Shown one piece after another: positions 1 to 8,882 of a DNA stretch of 63,848 nucleotides; position 1 is the stretch's first letter; every line of letters begins with the position of its first letter. The stretch covers positions 1-63,848 of the forward strand of contig JBEDUI010000206.1 of assembly GCA_040414495.1 (NCBI GenBank). Direction: 5' to 3'. This DNA is from DATAVB01 sp040414495 (GTDB lineage: Bacteria; Actinomycetota; Actinomycetes; Mycobacteriales; QHCD01). Below the pieces are notes generated by a model, which saw nothing but the letters and a program-made list of their open reading frames with translations, had not been told where the DNA came from and did not search any database. The translations under genes and the position numbers were made by a program.

Positions 1-260
1 GTGTTCGGGGGTGGGCCGAATCGCTGTGGTGTCCCGGTCGGTGCGGTGAGGTGTGTTCGGGGGTGGGCCAGATCGCTGTGGTGTCACGGTCGGTGCATTG
101 GGGTGCGGGCGTGGGTTGCGTCGATCGCCGTGGTGTCACGGTCGGTGCGGTGAGGCGTGTTGGAGCGTCGGGTGGGCCGCCGTGGTGTCACGGTCGGTGC
201 AAAGGGGTGTGTTCGGGGGTGGGCCGAATCGCCGTGGTGTCCCGGTCGGTGCACTGGGGT
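1..260. repeat. 52-bp tandem repeat, five copies
   Basis: Five consecutive units start at 1, 53, 105, 157 and 209, each exactly 52 bp. The most conserved core, TGGTGTCMCGGTCGGTGC, recurs at 27, 79, 131, 183 and 235. Units 1, 2 and 5 also share the GTGTTCGGGGGTGGGCC start, while units 3 and 4 have diverged there. The array probably continues left of the window. 52 is not a multiple of 3, so the overlapping reading frames here are unlikely to be genes. No coding gene is seen in 1-376. Confidence 0.9.
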
Positions 261-376
261 CGGCTGCCCGGCGATCAAGGGCGTCCACTACCGGCCGAGC
301 GGCCGGCGCGCCATGCCCGACTAACCCTAGACCGGCATACCGTGCTTTCGGATAAACGAACACGCGATACGAGGGA

Positions 377-1480
377 GTGCACGTGGGTCCGATCGACGGT
401 CACCGGCTGGCGGCTATTACGACGACGACTATCGTGAACCGCTATCCGCGCGTCGTGGGACGCAATTCCCACAAGGGCTCGCACGGGGCGGGACCAACCA
501 GCACCGCGGTCGCCGTACACACCGACCAGGGCGCATCGGGTTGGGGTCTGGCCACTGGAGCGCTCGATGGCATCGACGAGTTGATCGGCCGGCCGATCAA
601 CTACCTGTTCGAACCCGAGAACGGCATGCTCTCCCCGGCAGCGATGCCGCTGGATTACGCGCTGCACGACCTGGCCGGGCAGCTGCTCGGCCAACCCGTG
701 CATCAAATCCTCGGCGGACGCGGCGCTACCAGCATGCCCGTGTACGACGGTGCCATCTACCTCGACGATCTCGACGTCGAACCCGGCCGCGAACTCGACG
801 TCGTGCTGGCCAACTGCGCCGCCGACTATGAGGCCGGATTCCGGGCGTTCAAGCTGAAGATCGGGCGTGGCTTCAAGTGGATGGAGCCCGAAGCCGGCCT
901 GGCCCGCGATATCGAGGTGACCCGGGCGGTGCGCGCGGCGTACCCGGATGTCGAGGTGCTCGCCGACGCCAATGACGGGTTCTCCGTCGCCGACACGCTG
1001 CACTATCTGGACGCCGTGTCCGACTGCCGGCTGTTCTGGCTCGAAGAGCCGTTCGCCGAGAACCGGGAGGATCTCGAGCTGCTGCACCAGTTCCTGCGCC
1101 AACGGGGCCTACCGACGTTGATAGCCGATGGCGAGGCCGATCCGGATATCAAGGCGCTGCTGCCGTTGGCGGCCGAGGGGCTGCTGGACGTGCTGCTCAT
1201 GGACGTGATCAGTTACGGGCTCACGCCGTGGCGGTACACAATGTCAGGCCTGGTCGATGCCGGGGTGCAGTCCTCACCGCACGCCTGGGGTGAACCGCTC
1301 AAGACGTTGTACGCCGCCCAGATCGGCGCCGGGCTGGGCAATGTGCTCACGGTCGAGGGGGTGCCCGGCACGGTCGAGGACGTCGACACCGGCGCGTACG
1401 TCTTCACTGACGGTCAGCTGCAGGTCCCGGACCTGCCCGGGTTCGGCATTCCGCTGCCGGCCGCGCTCGCCCGCCGCTGA
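377..1480 (+). CDS. Enolase-superfamily (mandelate racemase/muconate lactonizing type) enzyme
   Basis: This 367-aa protein has the two-domain layout of the enolase superfamily, whose members abstract a proton alpha to a carboxylate using an Mg2+ site. Visible motifs are the KxK pair (K159, K161) in FKLKIGRG, metal-ligand candidates in ADAND (D197), WLEEP (E223 or E224) and ADGE (D251, E253), and an SPHAWG segment with H302 near the end of the barrel. This suits a sugar-acid dehydratase or racemase, but the substrate cannot be read from sequence. The GTG start at 377 follows a GAGGGA Shine-Dalgarno. It is followed after 69 bp by a methyltransferase gene on the same strand. Confidence 0.8.
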   Translation: MHVGPIDGHRLAAITTTTIVNRYPRVVGRNSHKGSHGAGPTSTAVAVHTDQGASGWGLATGALDGIDELIGRPINYLFEPENGMLSPAAMPLDYALHDLAGQLLGQPVHQILGGRGATSMPVYDGAIYLDDLDVEPGRELDVVLANCAADYEAGFRAFKLKIGRGFKWMEPEAGLARDIEVTRAVRAAYPDVEVLADANDGFSVADTLHYLDAVSDCRLFWLEEPFAENREDLELLHQFLRQRGLPTLIADGEADPDIKALLPLAAEGLLDVLLMDVISYGLTPWRYTMSGLVDAGVQSSPHAWGEPLKTLYAAQIGAGLGNVLTVEGVPGTVEDVDTGAYVFTDGQLQVPDLPGFGIPLPAALARR

Positions 1481-1489
1481 GCGGTTCTG

Positions 1490-1541
1490 CTCCGGAGGTG
1501 GTACGTCGGGCCGGTTCGGCCGGACAATCAAACCTCCGGAG
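1490..1541 (+). promoter_or_regulatory. Inverted repeat overlapping a Shine-Dalgarno
   Basis: CTCCGGAGGT at 1490-1499 is the exact reverse complement of ACCTCCGGAG at 1532-1541. The right arm runs into the GGAGGAGG ribosome-binding sequence of the gene starting at 1550. It could be a terminator for the upstream gene or a structure that limits ribosome access. No T-run follows, which favours the second reading. Confidence 0.45.
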
Positions 1542-1549
1542 GAGGAGCG

Positions 1550-2668
1550 GTGACCGACTGGCGATCGCGGGCTCGGCGCTTGGCCGCCGACCTGTCCGCG
1601 CGCGGCGACATCGTCGATCCGGTCTGGGAGGTCGCGTTCGCCAACGTGCCGCGGCACCATTTCGTCCGGCGGTTCTTCGACGGGGATGAGGAGATTTCCG
1701 AACGGGACGGGCGGCGCTGGCTGAACGCGGTCTACCGGGACGATGCGTTGCTCATCGCCCGCCGCAGTGCCGCCGGGAGCCGGTCGCTGCCGACCTCGTC
1801 CTCGAGCCAGCCGGCGATCATGGCGGTGATGTTGGACCGGCTGCGGATCAGCGAGGGGCACCGGGTGCTGGAGATCGGCACCGGCACCGGCTACAACGCC
1901 GCGCTGCTGTGCTTCCGGCTGGGCGATGGCGCGGTCACCACGATCGATCTGGATCCCGCGCTGACCGCCACGGCGACCGAACGGCTGGCCGAGCTGGGCT
2001 TTCACCCGCGGGTGGCCACGGCCGATGGCGAACACGGTTACCCGCCGAATGCCCCGTACGACCGGATCATCGCGACCTGCGCGATCGGACACGTGCCGCG
2101 GGCCTGGGCACGGCAGTTGAGCAGTGGCGGTCGGGTGGTCGCGCCGTTCGGCGGCGCCGCCGGCGGTCTGGTGGTGCTGGACAAGGTCGGGCCGGATGAG
2201 CTGGTCGGCCGGTTCGATCCGACGCCGGCCTGCTTTATGCCGCTGCGCCCGCGCGTGGACGATCCGTTCGGGCCGGACGAGACCGCTTCGTACACCGGCG
2301 GGGGAGAGACCCGGCACAGCACGACAGCGCTGGATCCGGCCCGGCTCACCACGGCCGGACCGGACCTGCGGCTGTGGCTGCAATTGCACATTCCCGGACT
2401 GACGTTGGCGCAATCGGGTCGGCGGCACCTCTCGCTGCACACGCGGGACGGGATGGCGCAGGTGGGACTGGCGTCGAAGAACGGTTCGTGGCCGGTCGAG
2501 CAGCGCGGTCAGCGGTCAATTTGGTCGCGGGTTGAGGAGGCGTTGGGGCAGTGGGATCGGCTCGGTCATCCACATCGGGAGCGACTCGGTATTTCGATCT
2601 GGTCTCATGGGCAGGCCGTGTGGCTGGACGAACCCGGGGGTGCTTATTCTTGGGTGCTTCCAGATTGA
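1550..2668 (+). CDS. PCMT-like SAM-dependent methyltransferase
   Basis: The 372-aa product resembles actinobacterial protein-L-isoaspartate O-methyltransferase (PCMT) homologues. It opens with the PRHHFVRRFF segment typical of that group and carries the SAM-binding motif VLEIGTGTGYNAALL at about residues 104-118, after SSSQPAIMA. It is longer than classical PCMT (about 210 aa), with a C-terminal extension from about residue 230. Such long versions are common in actinobacteria and some act in peptide modification, but no precursor peptide gene is visible nearby, so isoaspartate repair is only one option. The GTG start follows a strong GGAGGAGG sequence that lies in a hairpin arm. Confidence 0.75.
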   Translation: MTDWRSRARRLAADLSARGDIVDPVWEVAFANVPRHHFVRRFFDGDEEISERDGRRWLNAVYRDDALLIARRSAAGSRSLPTSSSSQPAIMAVMLDRLRISEGHRVLEIGTGTGYNAALLCFRLGDGAVTTIDLDPALTATATERLAELGFHPRVATADGEHGYPPNAPYDRIIATCAIGHVPRAWARQLSSGGRVVAPFGGAAGGLVVLDKVGPDELVGRFDPTPACFMPLRPRVDDPFGPDETASYTGGGETRHSTTALDPARLTTAGPDLRLWLQLHIPGLTLAQSGRRHLSLHTRDGMAQVGLASKNGSWPVEQRGQRSIWSRVEEALGQWDRLGHPHRERLGISIWSHGQAVWLDEPGGAYSWVLPD

Positions 2669-2756
2669 CTTTTCCTGCTACGCCAACTGGTGTGCCGACT
2701 CAGGCGGGCGTAACCTTGCCGGCGAACGGAGCGGCGCGACAAAACGGGTGAGTGTT

Positions 2757-3080
2757 GTGAGCGCAGAGCCGGCATTGGACATGGTGGTACGCAACAGCAG
2801 TTGGAGTGCCATGCTCACGGTGAGCGGCGAGCTCGATATGGCCACCGCACCGCAATTCTCTGAGACGCTCTCGTGGCTGCTGGGCCAGAACCACCATCAG
2901 GTGACCGTTGATCTGGGCCGGGTATCATTCGTCGATTCCTCTGGCCTGGCGATATTTATCCGTGCGCACCACGAGATGACAGAAATGGGTGGACGGCTGG
3001 TGTTGTCCAACCCGAGCAAACCGGTGCGTCGCCTGCTGGATGTCACTGGTCTGGGCAAAGAGCTGACCATACAGGCTTAG
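2757..3080 (+). CDS. STAS-domain anti-sigma factor antagonist
   Basis: A 107-aa single STAS domain of the SpoIIAA/RsbV type. These proteins bind an anti-sigma kinase and are switched off by phosphorylation of a serine. The site is visible as SFVDSSGLAIF, with S61/S62 following D60. No partner anti-sigma factor or sigma factor gene lies next to it, so it is an orphan antagonist. The start is uncertain: GTG at 2748 and GTG at 2757 are both in frame. I chose 2757 because a GGTGAG lies five bases upstream. The reading frame stays open back to 2532, but that part overlaps the previous gene. Confidence 0.8.
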   Translation: MSAEPALDMVVRNSSWSAMLTVSGELDMATAPQFSETLSWLLGQNHHQVTVDLGRVSFVDSSGLAIFIRAHHEMTEMGGRLVLSNPSKPVRRLLDVTGLGKELTIQA

Positions 3081-3273
3081 CCCGTTCACTTCGCTGACAT
3101 CTGTCCATTGTGGACATCTTTCGTACGAAAATCTCCTTACCACAAGGTCTCTGACCTCGCCAGTTGACCCTGTCCTGGCTTGCGGCTCGGCCAATTTCCT
3201 CCTTATCGCGGGCGGCACCGGGCTGCCCGCATTCTGTTAAAAGCTGCCTGAACGGTGGCGGAAAGCGACATTG

Positions 3274-3834
3274 ATGACCAACGCTGAACAATGTTTCGTG
3301 GTAACCGGTGGTCCTGGCTCCGGTAAGAGCACGCTGCTGGCCGGCTTGGCCCGCGACGGCATCACCACGATGCCCGAAAGCGGGCGCGCGATTATTGCCG
3401 ACCAGGTCAGCGTCGGTGGCCGGGCGCTGCCGTGGGCCGATCGGGCATTGTTCGCTGAGCTGATGTTGTCCTGGGATCTGCGGGCCTACCGATCGGCCCG
3501 AACCGCCGCCGCTCCGGTGCTTTTCGACCGCGGAGTCGCAGACACGCTGGGCTATCTGCGGTTGTGCGGATTACCCGTACCAGCACATCTGCTGCAGGCC
3601 GCGCGGACCTGCCGGTACAACCGGCGGGTGTTCGTGGCGCCACCGTGGCCGGAGATATTCACCCAGGACGCCGAACGCAAACAGGACCTGGCCGAAGCCG
3701 AGCGTACGTATCACGCGGTCCTGGCGGTTTACCTCGAGTTGGGTTACGAGCCGGTATTCCTGCCGAAAGCCGATGTCCCGACCCGGATCCGGTTCGTTCT
3801 GGATCACCTTGCGTCGGTGGCGATTCAGCTGTGA
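3274..3834 (+). CDS. AAA_28-like P-loop ATPase or kinase
   Basis: A 186-aa protein starting with FVVTGGPGSGKSTL, a textbook Walker A (residues about 8-20), followed by a compact P-loop kinase-like fold resembling the AAA_28/NadR-like predicted ATPases. DRGVADTL could be the Walker B/substrate region. The substrate is unknown. ATG at 3274 is preferred over the in-frame TTG at 3271; a GGCGGAAAG lies upstream. It stands alone between a STAS gene and the GGT-like gene. The 190 bp before it hold nothing recognisable. Confidence 0.6.
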   Translation: MTNAEQCFVVTGGPGSGKSTLLAGLARDGITTMPESGRAIIADQVSVGGRALPWADRALFAELMLSWDLRAYRSARTAAAPVLFDRGVADTLGYLRLCGLPVPAHLLQAARTCRYNRRVFVAPPWPEIFTQDAERKQDLAEAERTYHAVLAVYLELGYEPVFLPKADVPTRIRFVLDHLASVAIQL

Positions 3835-4028
3835 ATTTTGCTGCCGGGAAACGATGAATTGATGCGATGGAAACATTGGTGGGACGTCGTGCGAAAAAGG
3901 TGCGCCGACACTTGTCGAAATGCCCTGACGTGGTGTTTGGCAGCTGACCATGCCCGCGCGGGTTAGCGTCGTGCTCGGCCGGAATCGGCCCATCGGATCA
4001 CCCCGGCCGGTTCGACCCTAGGGTCGGA

Positions 4029-4078
4029 GGCGGACCCATACAGGCGGACCCATACAGGCGGACCCGTACAGGCGGACA
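4029..4078. repeat. 14-bp tandem repeat upstream of the GGT-like gene
   Basis: GGCGGACCCATACA is present at 4029-4042 and 4043-4056, GGCGGACCCGTACA at 4057-4070, and a partial fourth copy at 4071-4078. The array ends about 20 bp before the start codon at 4098 and just before its AGGAG sequence. It could be slippage-prone or hold tandem operator sites. The rest of 3835-4097 shows nothing clear. Confidence 0.8.
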
Positions 4079-4097
4079 TTGACAGGCAGGAGCGTGG

Positions 4098-5861
4098 ATG
4101 CTGACCCGACCCGAGCTGATCGGCGACTTCGGCATGGTCGCCAGTACGCACTGGCTCGCCTCGAGCACCGGGATGAGCGTGCTGGAACGCGGCGGCAACG
4201 CGGCCGATGCGGCGGCCGCGGCGGCGTTCGTACTGCAGATCGTCGAACCGCACCTGAACGGAGCTGGCGGCGACGTACCGATCCTGCTGTGGGATGGGGA
4301 CGTACGGGTCATCTGCGGTCAGGGTGTGGCGCCGCGGGCCGCGACGACCCGCCGGTTCGCCGACCTGGGGCTGGACCTGGTGCCGGGGACCGGCTTCCTG
4401 CCGGCGGTGGTGCCGGGCGCGTTCGGGGCGTGGACGCTGTTGGTCGAGCGGTGGGGAAGCCTGCCACTGCGCGACATTCTGGAACCGGCCGTGCACCTGG
4501 CCGAGGCCGGGCATCCGGTGCTGGAACGGGTGTCCAGCGCGCTGGGTACGGTCGCTGAGATGTTCCGGCGGGACTGGCCGACGTCGGCGGCGACCTGGCT
4601 GCCCGGCGGTGCGGTCCCGGCGGCCGGCTCGCGGCTGCGCAACCCGGTGCTGGCGGCGATGTACCGCCGGATCGTGGCCGAAGCCGAGGCGGCCAGCGGC
4701 GACCGCGCGGGGCAACTGCGGGCAGCCCGGGATGCGTGGTATCGCGGCTTTGTGGCCGAGGCGATCGAGAAGTTCTGCGCCGGCACTGAGGTCATGGACA
4801 CCTCGGGCCGCCCGCACCGCGGGTTGTTGACCGCGCAGGATCTGGCCGACTGGGAGCCGGAAGTCGAGGCGCCGGTGCGTTTCGATTACGGGCCCTACAC
4901 GGTGTGCAAGACCGGACCATGGGCGCAGGCGCCGGTGTTTCTGCAGCAGTTGGCGTTGTTGGCCCACACCGATCTGGCCGCGACCGAGCCGGGCTCGGCC
5001 GATTGGGTACACACGATCACCGAGGCGAGCAAGCTCGCGTTCGCCGACCGGGAGGCGTACTACGGCGACCCGAAATTCATCGACGTACCGCTGCCGGATC
5101 TGCTGGCACCGGATTACAACGCGGCGCGTTCCGAGCTGATCGGCCCGCACGCCTCGTTGGAGCAGCGGCCCGGCTCGCCCGCCGGCCGTACCCCGGTCAT
5201 GCCGACCCGATGGTCCACACCGGACGGTCGACCGGTTGCCGGCGTGGGGGAGCAGACGCTGGCCGCCGATGGCGAGGTACGCGGCGACACCTGCCATATC
5301 GACGTGGTGGACCGCGGCGGGATGATGATCTCGGCCACCCCGAGCGGCGGGTGGTTCCAGAGCTCGCCGACGATTCCGGATCTGGGTTTCTGCCTGAGCA
5401 TGCGCGGCCAGATGTTCTGGCTGGAGAAAGGGTTGCCGGCCTCGTTGGCGCCGGGCAAACGGCCACGTACGACATTGAGCCCGTCTTTCGCGTTGCGCGA
5501 GGGCGAGCCGTGGCTGGCCTTTGGTACGCCTGGCGGTGACATGCAGGACCAGTGGACATTGCATTTCTTTCTGAACGTTGTCCACGGTGGACTGAACCTG
5601 CAGCAGGCCATCGACGCCGCCGATTTCCATTCCCTGCATATGGCCAGTTCGTTCTATCCGCGGATTGCCGAGCCCGGGCATCTGTTGGTCGAGGAACGGT
5701 TCGGGCCGGAGGTGATCGCCGAATTACGTCGGCGCGGGCACGAGGTGAGTGTGGTCGATCCGTGGTCGCTGGGGCGGGTCAGCGCGGTCGCCCGGGACGG
5801 CGGTTGGCTGAAGGCAGCGGCCAATCCGCGCGGAGCTCAGGGTTATGCGGTGGGCCGATGA
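4098..5861 (+). CDS. Gamma-glutamyltransferase-family protein
   Basis: The 587-aa proenzyme belongs to the Ntn-hydrolase GGT family, which self-cleaves before a catalytic Thr and hydrolyses or transfers gamma-glutamyl or related acyl groups. The N-terminal VASTHWLAS...GGNAADAAAAAAF block is the usual start of the large subunit. The cleavage site and nucleophile is T398 in GDTCHIDVVD, which gives a small subunit of about 190 aa. There is no signal peptide, unlike periplasmic or secreted GGTs, so it is likely cytosolic. It may belong to the GGT-like acylase/amidohydrolase branch. An ATGA overlap couples it to the peptidase gene at 5858. Confidence 0.85.
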   Translation: MLTRPELIGDFGMVASTHWLASSTGMSVLERGGNAADAAAAAAFVLQIVEPHLNGAGGDVPILLWDGDVRVICGQGVAPRAATTRRFADLGLDLVPGTGFLPAVVPGAFGAWTLLVERWGSLPLRDILEPAVHLAEAGHPVLERVSSALGTVAEMFRRDWPTSAATWLPGGAVPAAGSRLRNPVLAAMYRRIVAEAEAASGDRAGQLRAARDAWYRGFVAEAIEKFCAGTEVMDTSGRPHRGLLTAQDLADWEPEVEAPVRFDYGPYTVCKTGPWAQAPVFLQQLALLAHTDLAATEPGSADWVHTITEASKLAFADREAYYGDPKFIDVPLPDLLAPDYNAARSELIGPHASLEQRPGSPAGRTPVMPTRWSTPDGRPVAGVGEQTLAADGEVRGDTCHIDVVDRGGMMISATPSGGWFQSSPTIPDLGFCLSMRGQMFWLEKGLPASLAPGKRPRTTLSPSFALREGEPWLAFGTPGGDMQDQWTLHFFLNVVHGGLNLQQAIDAADFHSLHMASSFYPRIAEPGHLLVEERFGPEVIAELRRRGHEVSVVDPWSLGRVSAVARDGGWLKAAANPRGAQGYAVGR

Positions 5862-7129
5862 GCATTCGAACCCGCCGGTTGCGCCGGCCCGATCTGGTCG
5901 TACTCGAGCACACCATGCCGGTCCCGCTGGATCATGCGCGGCCCGACGGCGAGCAGTTGGAGTTGTTCGCGCGCGAGGTGGTGGCACCGGAGCACGAGCA
6001 CGAGCCGCTGCCGTACCTGCTTTATCTGCAGGGCGGACCGGGCGGCCGCGCGGCCCGGCCGGCCCAGTTGTCGGGGTGGGTGGAATTCGCGTGCCGGCGT
6101 TTCCGGGTCATTCTGCTGGATCAGCGTGGCACCGGTTGTTCGTCGCCGGTTGAGGCAAAAGGCCTGGCGTTACGGGGAAATGCTCAGGTGCAGGCCGATT
6201 ATCTGGCGCATTTCCGGGCCGATTCGATTGTGGCTGACGCCGAATTGCTGCGGTCGGCGCTGCTGGGGCCGGATGGGCGCTGGAGCCTGCTGGGGCAGAG
6301 TTTCGGCGGGTTCTGCACGCTGACCTATCTGTCGTTCGCGCCGGACCACATCGACCGCGCCCTGATTACCGGCGGTCTGCCCGCGCTGTCCGGTGGACCT
6401 GAGCCGGTATACCGGGCGTGCTACCCGGAGGTTCGCCGGCACAACGAGGACTATTTCGCGCAGTACCCGGATGACCGCGACCGTTGCGCCCGGATCGCCG
6501 AACACCTGGCCGTACAAACAGAACTGTTGCCGACCGGCGCCCGGCTGACCCCCCGGTTGTTCCAGACGCTCGGGTTCGGGCTGGGCCTGCAGCGGAAGGC
6601 GAAGAACCTGCATTACCTGCTGGAAAGCGCGTTTCTGCCCGGCACCCGAATGCTCTCGGACATGTTTTTGCGCGGCGTTGAGCGAGAGGTGTCGTTCGCG
6701 GAAAACCCATTGTTTCCGGTGCAACACGAGCTCATCTATTGCCAGGGGCAGGCCTCGCGCTGGGCTGCGGACCGTATTCGCGGGGAATTCCCCGAATTCG
6801 ACAGTGGGGAATTCCTTTTCACCGGCGAGATGACGTATCCGTGGCAGTTTGACGAGCCGGCGCTGGCGCCGATGCGGGATGCCGCGCACCTGCTGGCCGA
6901 ACGCTCGGACTGGCCGGCGCTCTATGACCCGATGCGATTGGCCGACGGTGGCGTACCGGTCGCGGCCACCATCTACCAACACGACATGTACGTCAACGTG
7001 GCTCTATCGACGCAGACCGCCGATCGGGTCGGCGGGCTGCGGCGTCTGGTCGTGGACGACCTGGAGCACGACGGGCTCGACCTCGATCCCGAGCGGATCC
7101 TCGGCGGGCTGCTGAAGCTGTTGGAGTGA
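5858..7129 (+). CDS. Alpha/beta hydrolase, proline iminopeptidase-like (S33)
   Basis: The 423-aa protein shows the S33 features: an oxyanion-hole LQGGPGG segment near residue 60, DQRGTG, and the nucleophile elbow GQSFGG with S148. A candidate acid/His region lies near the C-terminus (IYQHDMYVN). Proline iminopeptidases remove N-terminal proline from peptides. The ATG overlaps the stop of the upstream GGT-like gene (ATGA), so the two are probably co-translated and may work in sequence on a small peptide or gamma-glutamyl compound. The specific substrate is an inference I cannot make firmer. Confidence 0.8.
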   Translation: MSIRTRRLRRPDLVVLEHTMPVPLDHARPDGEQLELFAREVVAPEHEHEPLPYLLYLQGGPGGRAARPAQLSGWVEFACRRFRVILLDQRGTGCSSPVEAKGLALRGNAQVQADYLAHFRADSIVADAELLRSALLGPDGRWSLLGQSFGGFCTLTYLSFAPDHIDRALITGGLPALSGGPEPVYRACYPEVRRHNEDYFAQYPDDRDRCARIAEHLAVQTELLPTGARLTPRLFQTLGFGLGLQRKAKNLHYLLESAFLPGTRMLSDMFLRGVEREVSFAENPLFPVQHELIYCQGQASRWAADRIRGEFPEFDSGEFLFTGEMTYPWQFDEPALAPMRDAAHLLAERSDWPALYDPMRLADGGVPVAATIYQHDMYVNVALSTQTADRVGGLRRLVVDDLEHDGLDLDPERILGGLLKLLE

Positions 7130-7166
7130 GGTTAGGGTCACGGGTAGCCGTCGCGGGGTGAAACCG

Positions 7167-8765
7167 ATGACCGCAGCCGATTCGCATACCCGTGCGTACG
7201 ACGCCTGGGACCGCCGAGCGTGGGCCGAGGCGCGGGATGCATTCGCGGCCATGAACGCGCCCGGACCGGACGATCTGCAGCGGCTCGCCGTCGCGGCGTT
7301 CCTCAGCGGAGACGAGGCGCTCAGCGCCGATGCATGGTCGCGGGCTTACCACGCGGCTCCTTCCGCGCAGATCGCCGCGAGATGTGCGTTCTGGCAGGCA
7401 TTTCAGCTTCAGGCCGCGGGCGAGCACGCGCGCGCCGGTGGCTGGCTGACCCGGGCCGCGCGGCTGCTGACCGAGGTGGGGCACGAGTGCGCCGAGCACG
7501 GGTTGGTGCAGGCGATGACGGCGTTACAACGGCTGAATGACGGCGATCCGGTCGCGGCGCGGGCCGGTTTCGCCGAGGCGGTACGGACCGGCCAGCGCTT
7601 CGGTGACCAGGATGTCCAGACGCTGGGCCGGCTTGGTCAGGGGCACGCGTTGATCGAGCTGGGCCGGTCGGGCGAGGGGATGGCGCTGCTGGACGAGGTG
7701 ATGGTCGCGGTGACCACGGACGAGGTCTCACCGGTCGTGGCCGGCCTGGCGTACTGCGCGGTGATCGGTTTGTGCCGGGAGAACTTCGACCTGCGCCGGG
7801 CCGCCGAGTGGACGACGGCGCTGATCTCGTGGTGCGGCGCCCAACCCGAGCTCATGGCGTATCGGGGCCAGTGCCTGATCCACCGCTCCGAGGTGCTGCA
7901 ACTGCGCGGCAACTGGCCCGAGGCGATGGCCGCCGCTGCGTTGGCGCGCCGCCGGCTGTCCGAGCCGATGCCTCGTCCGGCCCTGGGAATGGCGCTCTAC
8001 CAGCAGGCCGAGCTGCACCGGCTGCGCGGCGACCTGGGTGCGGCCGAGGCCGGCTACGCCGACGCGGTCCGCTGGGGTAGCCCGCCGCAGCCCGGGTTCG
8101 CGCTGTTACGGCTGGCGCAGGGGCGTACCGAGGCGGCGTTGGCGGTGATCAACCGGCTGCTGGGGGAGAATTCGCAACCCACGTCGCGTTGCCGGTTGCT
8201 GCCGGCCCGCGTGGAAATCGGTTTGGCGGCAGGCGATCTGGCCGGGGCCCGGGAGGCGGCCGATGAGTTGGAGGCACTGGCTACGGAGTTGGATGCCGCT
8301 TACGTCGCGGCGGTCGCGGCGCACGCCCGTGGTGCGGTGCTGTTGGCCTCGGGCGACGCGCCGTCCGCGCAAGGACCATTGCGGCGGGCGCTGGCCGGTT
8401 GGCAGGAACTGGACGTGCCGTACGAGGCCGCCCGGACCCGGGCTCTGCTGGCGACCGCGTGCGCCGAATTGGGGGATCCGGACTCGGCCCGGCTGGAACG
8501 CGACGCCGCACTGGCGACGTTCGCCGAGATCGGCGCGGCCCTCGATGCCGCCGCTTTGGACCACGCCGCGCCGGACGGGCTGACCCAACGCGAGTTGCAG
8601 GTGCTGCGGCTGCTGGCCGGCGGCCACACCAACCGCGCCATCGCCCACCGGCTGTCTATCAGCGACAAAACCGTGGCCCGCCATATCAGCAATATCTTCA
8701 CCAAATTGGGAATTAGTTCCCGTACCGCCGCCGCTGCTTACGCGTACGAACACCGTCTGGTCTGA
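7167..8765 (+). CDS. TPR-containing LuxR-family transcriptional regulator
   Basis: The protein of about 532 aa has a long alpha-helical N-terminal part with TPR-like alternating A/L helices, and a C-terminal LuxR/NarL-type HTH. The HTH begins LTQRELQVLRLLAGGHTNRAIA and continues SISDKTVARHISNIFTKLG in the last 60 residues. It lacks an N-terminal receiver domain or an obvious NACHT/STAND P-loop. The ATG at 7167 with GGGGTGA upstream is preferred; GTG at 7158 is also possible. It follows the peptidase gene by 37 bp and may regulate that pair. Confidence 0.8.
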   Translation: MTAADSHTRAYDAWDRRAWAEARDAFAAMNAPGPDDLQRLAVAAFLSGDEALSADAWSRAYHAAPSAQIAARCAFWQAFQLQAAGEHARAGGWLTRAARLLTEVGHECAEHGLVQAMTALQRLNDGDPVAARAGFAEAVRTGQRFGDQDVQTLGRLGQGHALIELGRSGEGMALLDEVMVAVTTDEVSPVVAGLAYCAVIGLCRENFDLRRAAEWTTALISWCGAQPELMAYRGQCLIHRSEVLQLRGNWPEAMAAAALARRRLSEPMPRPALGMALYQQAELHRLRGDLGAAEAGYADAVRWGSPPQPGFALLRLAQGRTEAALAVINRLLGENSQPTSRCRLLPARVEIGLAAGDLAGAREAADELEALATELDAAYVAAVAAHARGAVLLASGDAPSAQGPLRRALAGWQELDVPYEAARTRALLATACAELGDPDSARLERDAALATFAEIGAALDAAALDHAAPDGLTQRELQVLRLLAGGHTNRAIAHRLSISDKTVARHISNIFTKLGISSRTAAAAYAYEHRLV

Positions 8766-8846
8766 GGCCGGCCTACACAGAATTACCCATGTCGGCTGAC
8801 TGGAATGGACAGTTGGCCCGACGCGGTTGCAGCGGTGCGAACCATA

Positions 8847-8881
8847 GCCTCCGTGGATATCGAGATCGACGCCACGGAGGC
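8847..8881 (+). promoter_or_regulatory. Perfect hairpin sequestering the Shine-Dalgarno of the monooxygenase
   Basis: GCCTCCGTGG (8847-8856) and CCACGGAGGC (8872-8881) are exact reverse complements with a 15-nt loop. The right arm contains GGAGG, the ribosome-binding sequence for ATG 8883. Folding would hide it, which suggests translational control. Confidence 0.6.
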
Positions 8882-8882
8882 A

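Noticed and set aside
1..260. CRISPR array
   Set aside because: The whole 52-bp unit is repeated, with no alternation of constant repeats and unique spacers, and no cas genes are present.
51..437. Overlapping open frames across the left-edge repeat on both strands
   Set aside because: They arise from the 52-bp repeat and high GC; 52 is not a multiple of 3, there are no ribosome sites and no family resemblance.
275..1102. 275-aa minus-strand frame opposite the enolase-superfamily gene
   Set aside because: The + strand frame has clear family motifs; the antisense frame is Arg/Gly/Gln-rich and resembles nothing.
3963..5681. 572-aa minus-strand frame opposite the GGT-like gene
   Set aside because: Low-complexity Arg/Gln/Gly composition typical of antisense frames in GC-rich DNA; the + strand carries the catalytic Thr motif.
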